Assembly (NCBI GenBank): GCA_902462475.1
Contig: CABQCB010000037.1
Coordinates: 1 to 11,182 of the forward strand
Reading direction: 5' to 3'
From: an uncultured Oscillibacter sp.
Lineage (GTDB): Bacteria > Bacillota_A > Clostridia > Oscillospirales > Oscillospiraceae
DNA: 11,182 nt
In this document: piece after piece, positions 6,045 to 11,182 of the stretch
How the letters are laid out: every line of letters begins with the position of its first letter
How positions within the stretch are numbered: position 1 is the stretch's first letter
The notes under the pieces: generated by a model
Databases searched by the model: none
What the model was told of the DNA's origin: nothing
Seen by the model: the letters and a program-made list of their open reading frames with translations, nothing else
Made by a program: the position numbers and the translations under genes

Positions 6045-7019
6045 TCACAGTTCAAAGCGCTTGCGCGCCGCCGGGCGGCGGCTCCGCTGGGCCTCCAGCA
6101 GCAGCGCCACCGCCTCCGTCTGGCCCAGCCGCCGGGCCGTCTCACAGCTTTGGGACAGCGCGTCCCCGGTCAGCTCCACCGTCCGCAGCAAAAAGGCAAG
6201 GTCCTCTCCGCCCCGCTGTTCCAGAAGCCACGCGGCGGCCTCGGCCCCGTGGGCGCGGAGATAGTCCTCATAGCGCTGCCGGGCCTCCTGCTCCAGCTCC
6301 GCCGGACAGCGAAGCCGCCACCAGGCAAGACGCAATGCCGTGTCGGCCTCATGCTCCATGGCAAGGTACGCCTCCCACAGCGCGTCATAGTCCTTGATGC
6401 GGAGCTTTTTGTGGCGGAAACAGTAGTGATAGGGATACCCGGCGCCGGCGATGTTGTAGTCAAAGTGGTGGGCCGGGCAGTTCTCCTCGTAGATCTCCCG
6501 GTACTCCGGGAAAATGAGCCGGGCCGTCTCGCCGTCCGGCGTGACGATGGTCACGTCCAGCTCCCGGCTCAGCTCGTCGGCAAAGTAGGCCAGGGACTCC
6601 CCCTGCTCTGTCCCCACCCGGGTCAGGTGGAACGTGTCCAGGGAGCGGCAGTTCATGAGCGCCGCGCCGCCCCAGAACGCAATGCCGTCCCAAAGCCGCA
6701 GCTCCTCCAGAGCGGCGCAGTTCAAAAAGGCGTAATCTCCCACCCGACGGAGCGTCCGGGGCAGGGTCAGGGCGCGGAGCCCGCGGTTGTCCCAGCCCTC
6801 CTGGGGCGCTGCGCCGCAGGTAACGCACACCTCTTCCCCCTGCGCCTTCCGCTCTCCGCCGGAAAGGGCATGGGGGCCCAGGGCCGTCACCGGCAGGCCC
6901 AGCACCGTCTCCGGCAGCGCCGCTGAGGCATCACAGGTGACCGCCCGCAGGATCTCGACGCCGTCCTTGCCGCGGCGGACGGTCAAATGCCAGTTGCTTA
7001 CGCCGCTGACGATCTCCAC
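6045..7019 (-). CDS. LRR (BspA-like) and helical-repeat protein, first gene of the MoxR operon
   Basis: A 324-residue cytoplasmic protein of unknown function; no signal peptide or membrane segment is seen. Residues about 35-135 contain leucine-rich repeats of the BspA type, for example LPRTLRRVGDYAFLNC (86-101) and the next turn ending in ALMNCRSL (120-127). Residues about 165-205 are aromatic-rich (HHFDYNIAGAGYPYHYC). From about 208 to 312 the protein is helical, with ankyrin-like pieces (AAWLLEQ, AVALLLEA). A CVTC pair (66-69) could bind a metal. I start it at GTG 7019 because AAAGGGGGTGA (7035 to 7025) stands 5 nt upstream; an in-frame GTG at 7028 would add three residues but lies inside that ribosome binding site. 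It leads the operon, 18 nt before the VWA gene, and may act as scaffold or substrate adaptor for the ATPase; this role is inference. Confidence 0.85.
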   Translation of the reverse strand: MEIVSGVSNWHLTVRRGKDGVEILRAVTCDASAALPETVLGLPVTALGPHALSGGERKAQGEEVCVTCGAAPQEGWDNRGLRALTLPRTLRRVGDYAFLNCAALEELRLWDGIAFWGGAALMNCRSLDTFHLTRVGTEQGESLAYFADELSRELDVTIVTPDGETARLIFPEYREIYEENCPAHHFDYNIAGAGYPYHYCFRHKKLRIKDYDALWEAYLAMEHEADTALRLAWWRLRCPAELEQEARQRYEDYLRAHGAEAAAWLLEQRGGEDLAFLLRTVELTGDALSQSCETARRLGQTEAVALLLEAQRSRRPAARKRFEL

Positions 7020-7024
7020 GGCAG

Positions 7025-7035
7025 TCACCCCCTTT
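7025..7035 (-). promoter_or_regulatory. Ribosome binding site that decides the LRR gene start
   Basis: On the minus strand AAAGGGGGTGA matches the anti-SD consensus AAGGAGGTGA at all but one core position and lies 5 nt from GTG 7019. The alternative GTG at 7028 falls inside this element, so the downstream GTG is preferred. Confidence 0.6.
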
Positions 7036-7050
7036 CCTGAAATCCACAGC

Positions 7051-7079
7051 AGTATACCATAACTTTTCCCCTATTCCTA
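7051..7079 (-). promoter_or_regulatory. Probable extended -10 promoter of the LRR-VWA-MoxR-NifU operon
   Basis: Read on the minus strand, TATACT (7056 to 7051) matches TATAAT at 5 of 6 positions and is preceded by TGG, an extended -10 (TGn). A weak -35 TAGGAA (7079 to 7074) sits at 17 bp spacing. This would begin a leader of about 25 nt before GTG 7019. It is the only good sigma-A-like promoter seen upstream of the four leftward genes. Confidence 0.6.
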
Positions 7080-7115
7080 GTTGCAATGCCCACAAAAATT
7101 TTTCGCCTCAGGTAC

Positions 7116-7143
7116 TTGACAAACCGTGCATACTGTATATACT
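7116..7143 (+). promoter_or_regulatory. Strong sigma-A promoter of the GntR/ABC operon
   Basis: A perfect -35 TTGACA (7116-7121) and a 5-of-6 -10 TATACT (7138-7143) are separated by 16 bp. The -10 is partly covered by the palindrome at 7140-7157, so a protein bound there would block RNA polymerase. Transcription would begin near 7150, only about 25 nt before the GntR start codon. Confidence 0.8.
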
Positions 7144-7157
7144 GTACATGTACAGTA
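7140..7157. promoter_or_regulatory. 18 bp perfect palindrome, probable operator of the GntR repressor
   Basis: TACTGTACATGTACAGTA is a perfect 18 bp inverted repeat centred between 7148 and 7149. It overlaps the -10 hexamer and the expected transcription start of the GntR/ABC operon, and sits 18 nt before the regulator's own ATG. A near-copy of its left arm, TACTGTATA (7131-7139), abuts it as a direct repeat and may be an extra half-site. Position and symmetry fit autorepression by the dimeric regulator encoded next; binding itself is inferred. Confidence 0.75.
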
Positions 7158-7175
7158 CGAACAGGAGGAGCTGCC

Positions 7176-7550
7176 ATGGAGCTCATTATCCGAAACACCA
7201 CCAACCAACCCATCTATGAACAGATCTTTGAGCAGATCAAAGCCCAGATCCTCTCGGGCGCTCTTGCCCCGGGGGACGCGCTGCCCTCCATCCGGGCTCT
7301 GGCCAAGGACCTGAAGATCTCCGTCATCACCACCAAGCGCGCTTACGACGAGCTGGAGTCCGCGGGACTGATCGACACCGTGGCCGGCAAGGGGTGCTTT
7401 GTCGCGGAAAAAAATCTGGAGCTGGTCCGGGAACAGCAGCGTCTGGAGCTGGAGCAGCACCTGCGCGCGGCACTGGAGCTGGCCAGGCCCTGCGGCCTGG
7501 ATCCCCAGGATCTTGCGGCGCTGCTTTACACACTGGCTGAGGAGGAATGA
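7176..7550 (+). CDS. GntR-family transcriptional regulator, YtrA-type
   Basis: A 124-residue regulator with an N-terminal GntR winged helix-turn-helix (about 10-78: PIYEQI..QI, then LPSIRALAKDLKISVITTKRAYDEL in the recognition region, and a wing around AGKGCFV). Only a short helical tail (80-124) follows, with no ligand-binding domain, as in the YtrA subfamily, which commonly represses adjacent ABC transporter genes. The start at 7176 has AGGAGGAG 5-6 nt upstream; the frame is open to 7086 but that extension would run through promoter and operator. The gene overlies no other frame, and the ABC ATPase starts 3 nt after its stop. It probably binds the palindrome at 7140-7157 and represses the operon until an inducing stress or compound appears; the inducer is unknown. 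Confidence 0.93.
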   Translation: MELIIRNTTNQPIYEQIFEQIKAQILSGALAPGDALPSIRALAKDLKISVITTKRAYDELESAGLIDTVAGKGCFVAEKNLELVREQQRLELEQHLRAALELARPCGLDPQDLAALLYTLAEEE

Positions 7551-7553
7551 GCC

Positions 7554-8408
7554 ATGAACGCCATTGAACTCAAGCATATCCAAAAATCCTTCGGCACCTT
7601 CGCGATTCAGGACCTGAGCCTGACGGTGCCCCAGGGCACCATCTGCGGCCTGGTGGGCGAAAACGGCGCGGGAAAATCCACCACCATCCGCCTTTTGATG
7701 GGCGCCCTCCGCCCGGATGGCGGCTCCGCCGCCGTGCTGGGCACGGACGTAAGTTCCCCGGCCTTCCGGGACGTGAAGGAGGACATCGGCATCGTGCTGG
7801 ACGAGGCCTACTTCCCGGAGGTGCTCAGTGCCCGCCAGGTGGGAAAGGTCATGGCCAAGACCTACCGCCGCTGGGACGACGCCCAGTACCGGCAGTTCCT
7901 CCAGCGGTTCGATCTGCCGGAAAAGAAGCTCTTCAAGGACTATTCCCGGGGCATGCGCATGAAGCTGGCCATCGCCGTGGCCCTCTCCCACGACCCGAAG
8001 CTTCTGGTGCTGGACGAGGCCACCGCGGGCCTGGACCCCATCGTCCGGGACGAGGTGCTGACCATCTTCAATGAATTCACCCGGGACGAGACCCACTCCG
8101 TCCTCATCTCCTCCCACATTCTCTCAGACCTGGAGAAGCTGTGCGACTACATTGCCTTTTTGCACCAGGGAAAGCTTCTTTTCTGCGCGGAAAAGGACAC
8201 CCTGCTGGAAGACTACGCCCTCTTCACCGGCACCGCCGCCCAGGCCGACGGTCTGGAGCCCGATGCCGTGGTGGGCCGGGAGGACCAGGGCTACGGCGGC
8301 ACCCGGTGCCTGGTGCGGCGGGAGCTGGTGCCCCCCACGCTGATCCTGGAGCGGCCCACGGTGGAAGATATCATCCTCTTTATGGTGAAAGGAGCGAAGA
8401 AATCATGA
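7554..8408 (+). CDS. ABC transporter ATP-binding protein
   Basis: A 284-residue nucleotide-binding subunit. Motifs are Walker A GENGAGKST (35-43), a signature-like SRGMR (131-135, a variant of SGGQ), Walker B LLVLDE (150-155) followed by a D-loop GLDP (159-162), and the H-loop His188 (SSH). The usual Q-loop Gln is not evident; the segment reads IGIVLDEAYF (78-87), as in other short ABC-2 type ATPases. A C-terminal extension of about 65 residues follows the core. The start codon lies 3 nt after the regulator stop, with GGAGGAA within the end of that gene. The stop overlaps the permease start (ATGA). With the GntR gene and permease it resembles YtrABC- and BcrA-type export systems linked to cell-wall antibiotic or envelope stress; the substrate is not readable from sequence. 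Confidence 0.93.
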   Translation: MNAIELKHIQKSFGTFAIQDLSLTVPQGTICGLVGENGAGKSTTIRLLMGALRPDGGSAAVLGTDVSSPAFRDVKEDIGIVLDEAYFPEVLSARQVGKVMAKTYRRWDDAQYRQFLQRFDLPEKKLFKDYSRGMRMKLAIAVALSHDPKLLVLDEATAGLDPIVRDEVLTIFNEFTRDETHSVLISSHILSDLEKLCDYIAFLHQGKLLFCAEKDTLLEDYALFTGTAAQADGLEPDAVVGREDQGYGGTRCLVRRELVPPTLILERPTVEDIILFMVKGAKKS

Positions 8409-8998
8409 AAGCGCTGCTTTTGAAGGATTGCTGTGTGCTGTGGAAGCAGCTGCGTTTTTTCCTTCTCTTTATTCTGGTGTTCTCCGCCCTGCCCGGCGGG
8501 TTCAACGGGGTGTTCGCCGTCACCTACGCGGCGCTGCTGCCCTATTCCTGCGTCGCCTATGATGAGCGCAGCAAATGGGACCAGCTGGCGGCCATGATGC
8601 CCTACTCTCCCCGCGACCTGGTGCTCAGCCGGTACGTGCTGGGCTGGATCGCAGCGGCAGGAGCCTGTGCGCTGTCCCTTGTTTTGCAGGGCGTCTTTTC
8701 CACCCTTCTTGACACGGGCTTTTACCCCATCACGCTGGTGCTGGCCTTTTTCGCCTGCCTTGCCACCCTGGCCATCACCATGCCGCTGATCTTCCGCTTC
8801 GGCGTGGAGCGGGGCCGGCTCATCATGTTCCTCATCATCTTTTTGGTGTGCGGCTCCGCCGGAGCTCTGGGCGCCGTGGCGGATACCTCCTCCGGCCTCC
8901 CGCCTGCGGCGGTCTGGCTGCTCTTGCCCGTATCCCTGGTGCTGACGGTCCTGTCCGTGCCCCTTTCCGTCCGGTGGTATGCCCGCCGGAGTCAGTGA
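8405..8998 (+). CDS. ABC-2 type permease subunit
   Basis: A 197-residue integral membrane protein with about six hydrophobic segments (about 16-30, 34-50, 78-99, 107-130, 137-158 and 166-189). After the second segment it has a cytoplasmic stretch, YDERSKWDQLAAMMPYSPRD (52-71), typical of the compact permeases (ABC2_membrane_5 type) encoded next to YtrA-like regulators. The start ATG at 8405 overlaps the ATPase stop by 4 nt (ATGA), with AAGGAG about 10 nt upstream; the longer open frame back to 8141 is inside the ATPase gene and is not coding. It should pair with the preceding ATPase, probably as a dimer because only one permease gene is present. Confidence 0.9.
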   Translation: MKALLLKDCCVLWKQLRFFLLFILVFSALPGGFNGVFAVTYAALLPYSCVAYDERSKWDQLAAMMPYSPRDLVLSRYVLGWIAAAGACALSLVLQGVFSTLLDTGFYPITLVLAFFACLATLAITMPLIFRFGVERGRLIMFLIIFLVCGSAGALGAVADTSSGLPPAAVWLLLPVSLVLTVLSVPLSVRWYARRSQ

Positions 8999-9006
8999 GG
9001 CAGCCT

Positions 9007-9093
9007 ATGGAGCAGAACGAACCCCGCCCGGAGCTGTCCGCCGAGGATCTGGCGGCGCTGCTGGAGCTTTTGAGCCGGGCCCTACTGGCCTGA
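9007..9093 (+). CDS. Possible 28-residue small protein at the end of the ABC operon
   Basis: An ATG 8 nt after the permease stop opens a frame of 28 codons plus a TGA that ends 7 nt before the operon terminator. A GAGG lies 7 nt upstream, partly inside the permease stop region. The first ten residues are polar and Pro-rich; the rest (SAEDLAALLELLSRALLA) would form one amphipathic to hydrophobic helix able to lie on a membrane or bind the permease. It fills the space between permease and terminator almost exactly. No homology is recognised, and a chance frame is possible at this length and GC content. Confidence 0.5.
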   Translation: MEQNEPRPELSAEDLAALLELLSRALLA

Positions 9094-9100
9094 ACAGAAA

Positions 9101-9140
9101 ATCCCGGAGACGGAAATCCGTCTCCGGGATCTTTTTCTTT
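9101..9140. terminator. Bidirectional intrinsic terminator, ABC operon and pyrophosphatase
   Basis: A perfect 13 bp stem (ATCCCGGAGACGG at 9101-9113 against CCGTCTCCGGGAT at 9118-9130) with an AAAT loop is followed on the plus strand by CTTTTTCTTT. On the minus strand it is followed by TTTTCTGTT. It lies between the convergent ABC operon and pyrophosphatase gene and can end both transcripts. Confidence 0.92.
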
Positions 9141-9151
9141 GGGAAACGCTC

Positions 9152-10765
9152 TCAGCCCCACAGGGCGGAGAGCATGGGGATGACCTGCTTTTTCCGGGAC
9201 ATGATCTTGGGCAAAAAGGCCGTGTTGTCCTCGACCTTGATGTTGAAGGCCTGGCAGATGGCCTCCTCATCGCCCACAAACAAAAGCTGGGTGCCCTCCA
9301 GCAGCACGTCGGTGATCATGAGCACCACGGTGTTCAGGCCCCGGGTGCGGCGGATCTGGCGCATGGCGTCCAGGAACTCGTCCTTCCGGGCCAGCAGACG
9401 GTCGGAGTCCATGCAGGTGATCTGGCTGACAGCCAGGTCGTGACCGGCGATGTGGAACTCCTTATAGTCCGTGTTCAGCATGGCCTCCACGGTCTTTTCA
9501 TCGCCGCAGGTGGCGGAGAAGATGGCCTTGCCCAGCTCATCCAGCGAGACGTTGGCGATGCGGGCCATACGGTTGGCAATGTCGATATCCCGCTTGGTGC
9601 AGGTGGGGGATTTGAACATAACCGTGTCGGACACGATGGCCGCCGCCATGAGGCCCGCCATCTTGGCCGTGGGCATGAGGCCCTTTTCCTGGTACATGTC
9701 CGCCACAATGGTGGTGGTGCTGCCCACGGGCTCGTTGCGCACGTAGATGGGGTTCTTCGTCTCGATATCCGCCAGGCGGTGGTGATCCACGATCTCCAGG
9801 ATCTCCGCCTGCTCCAGGCCCCGGACGGACTGGGCCTTTTCGTTGTGGTCCATGAGGATGACCCGCTTGCGGCGGGGACGCAGCAGGTGGAACCGGGCCA
9901 GGGTGCCCACCACACGCTCCTCATCGTCCAGGATGGGATAGGCGCGGAAGCGGCTTTCCAGCACGGTGTCCTGCACGTCGTCGATGAAGTCGTCCAGGTG
10001 GAAATACACCAGATCCTTGCTCTTGCAGATGCGCTCAATGGGCAGCGCGTGGCAGATGAGGCGCACGGCCTTGTAGGCGTCGTAGGGCGTGGAGATGATG
10101 CACGTCTCCGTGTGCATCTCCAGAAGCTCCCGCTCCACCTCCGCCTGGCAGACGATGACGCAGTTGACGTTCAGCTCCAGCGCCCGGCGGATCATGTCCG
10201 GCTGGTCGCCGCAGATGACGATGCTGTTGGGGTCGGAGAACACCAGGTTCTCCCGGCCGGCGGGCAGCGCCACGGTGATCTCACCGGAGACCACTTCCCT
10301 CAGCTGCATGTCCTCGTTGAGGATCTTGCCCTCCAGCACGGACAGCAGGTTGTAGACCGGCACCTCGCCCACCTGGGGGTTGCGGACGGAGGTCATGTCG
10401 TAGTTGGCCACGTCGCCAGCGGAGAGCATGCCGTACAAGGTGCCGTCCTCGTTGGCCACGGGGATAACAGAGATCTTGTTGGCCTGCATGGTCTGCCAGG
10501 CCCGGGAGATGGTGGCCGCGGCGGAAAGGGTGGGCGGCGTGTCGTAATCCAGATCCCGCACCTGGGTGCGCAGGTCCGTGATGAGCTGGGGCGGCTGGAA
10601 GCCGAACCGGTCCAGCACCGCCTGGGTCTCGTCGCTGACCTGGCCCAGCCGGGCGGCTTTGTAGTTGCGGTCGCCCAGAGCGTTTTTCAGCGCTGCGTAC
10701 GCCATGGAGGACACGATGGAGTCCGTGTCCGGGTTACGGTGGCCGGTGATGTAAATTGTATCCAT
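9152..10765 (-). CDS. Manganese-dependent inorganic pyrophosphatase with CBS and DRTGG regions
   Basis: A family II (DHH) cytoplasmic pyrophosphatase of 537 residues that splits pyrophosphate to phosphate, pulling biosynthetic reactions forward. Active-site motifs are GHRNPDTDS (His9, Asp13, Asp15), DHN (Asp306), VDHHR (Asp327, His328, His329), SDT (Asp380) and the C-terminal SRKKQ (523-527) of the DHHA2 domain. Between the first motif and the rest lies a regulatory insert of about 230 residues: CBS1 (about 70-122), a DRTGG-like domain (about 135-240) and CBS2 (about 245-297). In the known CBS-PPases this insert binds adenine nucleotides (AMP/ADP inhibit, ATP or diadenosine polyphosphates activate). 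Length matches the DRTGG-containing subtype. The start ATG has AAGGAG about 11 nt upstream, and the gene has its own promoter and terminator, so it is monocistronic. Confidence 0.95.
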   Translation of the reverse strand: MDTIYITGHRNPDTDSIVSSMAYAALKNALGDRNYKAARLGQVSDETQAVLDRFGFQPPQLITDLRTQVRDLDYDTPPTLSAAATISRAWQTMQANKISVIPVANEDGTLYGMLSAGDVANYDMTSVRNPQVGEVPVYNLLSVLEGKILNEDMQLREVVSGEITVALPAGRENLVFSDPNSIVICGDQPDMIRRALELNVNCVIVCQAEVERELLEMHTETCIISTPYDAYKAVRLICHALPIERICKSKDLVYFHLDDFIDDVQDTVLESRFRAYPILDDEERVVGTLARFHLLRPRRKRVILMDHNEKAQSVRGLEQAEILEIVDHHRLADIETKNPIYVRNEPVGSTTTIVADMYQEKGLMPTAKMAGLMAAAIVSDTVMFKSPTCTKRDIDIANRMARIANVSLDELGKAIFSATCGDEKTVEAMLNTDYKEFHIAGHDLAVSQITCMDSDRLLARKDEFLDAMRQIRRTRGLNTVVLMITDVLLEGTQLLFVGDEEAICQAFNIKVEDNTAFLPKIMSRKKQVIPMLSALWG

Positions 10766-10804
10766 ACTCTGCGTTTCTCCTTCAACAGGGTTCTTAATAA
10801 TTTG

Positions 10805-10833
10805 ATTATGCTGCCCCGCCGCCGCTTTGTCAA
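10805..10833 (-). promoter_or_regulatory. Sigma-A promoter of the pyrophosphatase gene
   Basis: Read on the minus strand, a perfect -35 TTGACA (10833 to 10828) and a 5-of-6 -10 CATAAT (10810 to 10805) are separated by exactly 17 bp. Transcription would start near 10798, giving a leader of about 33 nt to the ATG at 10765. Confidence 0.85.
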
Positions 10834-10879
10834 CGGCTGCCGGCGGCCCGTTCCGGCACGGAATCGATTACCTTTTTCT

Positions 10880-10907
10880 GGGATGCGGAAAAATTTTTTT
10901 GCGTCCC
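10880..10907. repeat. 28 nt imperfect inverted repeat with an A/T core
   Basis: GGGATGC (10880-10886) pairs with GCGTCCC (10901-10907), with one G-T wobble, around GGAAAAATTTTTTT. It lies just after the stop of the M24 peptidase gene (minus strand) and upstream of the pyrophosphatase promoter. It could end the peptidase transcript, but no U-tract follows the stem, so it is not a canonical intrinsic terminator. Confidence 0.45.
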
Positions 10908-10912
10908 GCCGC

Positions 10913-11182
10913 TCACAGGATCAAAAGCTCCTTGGGGGCGCGGGTCAGGTTCACGCAGCCCTCCTCCGTCAATACGATCACGTCCTCGATGCGCACGCCC
11001 ATGCGGCCGGGCAGATAGATACCCGGCTCGGCAGAGATGACGGCACCGGCGGGCAGGGGCTTATCGTTTCCGGGGGTGGCGTTGGGGGCTTCGTGGATCT
11101 CCACGCCTACGCCGTGGCCGAAGCTGTGGCCGAAATACTCCCCGTACCCGGCCTCGGCAATGACGCTGCGGGCCGCGCCGTC
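10913..11182 (-). CDS. M24 family metallopeptidase (aminopeptidase P/Xaa-Pro dipeptidase-like), C-terminal part
   Basis: Only the last 89 residues are in the window; the N-terminus lies beyond the right edge. They form the C-terminal part of the pita-bread catalytic domain: [15 protein letters not shown] supplies the conserved metal-ligand His (residue 23 of the fragment) and the catalytic His30, AEPGIY supplies the metal-ligand Glu52, and GVRIEDV supplies Glu66. The sequence ends in the family-typical [11 protein letters not shown]. These enzymes remove N-terminal residues next to proline, or split Xaa-Pro dipeptides, using two metal ions in the cytoplasm. The fragment cannot separate aminopeptidase P from prolidase. 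The stop is TGA at 10915 to 10913. In Firmicutes such genes often precede the elongation factor P gene; here the next gene is the pyrophosphatase instead. Confidence 0.93.
   Translation of the reverse strand, partial: DGAARSVIAEAGYGEYFGHSFGHGVGVEIHEAPNATPGNDKPLPAGAVISAEPGIYLPGRMGVRIEDVIVLTEEGCVNLTRAPKELLIL

Noticed and set aside
3209..6926. Three long plus-strand open frames (3209-4651, 4572-5720, 5745-6926) opposite the MoxR operon
   Set aside because: All show the His/Leu/Gly/Pro-rich composition of antisense frames to GC-rich genes and no domain; the minus strand encodes recognisable AAA+, VWA and LRR proteins with good start sites.
7131..7157. TACTGTATA/TACTGTACA repeats as a CRISPR fragment or mobile-element end
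   Set aside because: Only two 9 bp units, one of them part of a palindrome over a promoter; no spacers, target duplication or transposase nearby. An operator explains it better.
7086..7175. 30-residue upstream extension of the GntR regulator
   Set aside because: It would be encoded by the -35, -10 and operator; the ATG at 7176 has AGGAGGAG at proper distance and begins the usual GntR N-terminus.
7077..8117. 346-codon minus-strand open frame opposite the GntR and ABC ATPase genes
   Set aside because: Antisense shadow of two genes with strong family motifs; its end runs through the operator and promoter.

Overview
This 11.2 kb window reads as chromosomal DNA of a GC-rich member of the Clostridia, most likely an Oscillospirales-type gut anaerobe. 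The reasons are high GC with strong GC bias at third codon positions, strong AGGAGG-type ribosome binding sites, a LytR-CpsA-Psr enzyme beside an S-layer-homology protein, a YtrA-type GntR/ABC cassette and a CBS-domain family II pyrophosphatase. The taxonomic placement is inference from gene content and style; no rRNA or tRNA is present.

Layout. (a) 1-175: the 3' end of an unidentified rightward gene, closed by a terminator whose T-tract also supplies the -35 region of the next promoter. (b) 323-2777, rightward: an LCP-family cell-wall glycopolymer transferase, then a secreted protein with three degenerate SLH repeats and a transglutaminase-like Cys-His-Asp domain; both act at the cell envelope. 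(c) 2824-7019, leftward: four tightly packed genes, in transcription order an LRR/helical-repeat protein, a DUF2201-like protein with a zincin-like His motif and a VWA domain, a MoxR-type AAA+ ATPase and a NifU C-terminal-domain protein. Gaps are 18 nt, 13 nt and an 8 nt overlap, so this is almost certainly one operon. (d) 7176-9093, rightward: a GntR/YtrA-type repressor, an ABC ATPase, an ABC-2 permease and a possible 28-residue ORF, driven by a strong promoter that carries an 18 bp perfect palindrome. (e) 9152-10765, leftward: a Mn-dependent inorganic pyrophosphatase with CBS and DRTGG regulatory regions and its own promoter. (f) 10913-11182, leftward: the C-terminal end of an M24 (aminopeptidase P/prolidase) metallopeptidase, cut by the window edge.

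How the parts fit. The two convergent junctions (about 2800 and 9115) each hold one hairpin that can terminate transcription from both sides. The divergent junction (7029-7175) holds the leftward operon promoter and the repressor-controlled ABC promoter back to back.

The least described unit is the MoxR/VWA operon. MoxR ATPases with VWA partners are generally maturation or metal-insertion chaperones. Here the set comes with a zincin-like module, an LRR adaptor-like protein and an Fe-S carrier, which suggests, without proving, an uncharacterised protein- or cofactor-maturation machine. Most other genes are recognisable housekeeping or envelope functions. No CRISPR array, insertion sequence, phage gene or RNA gene was seen.
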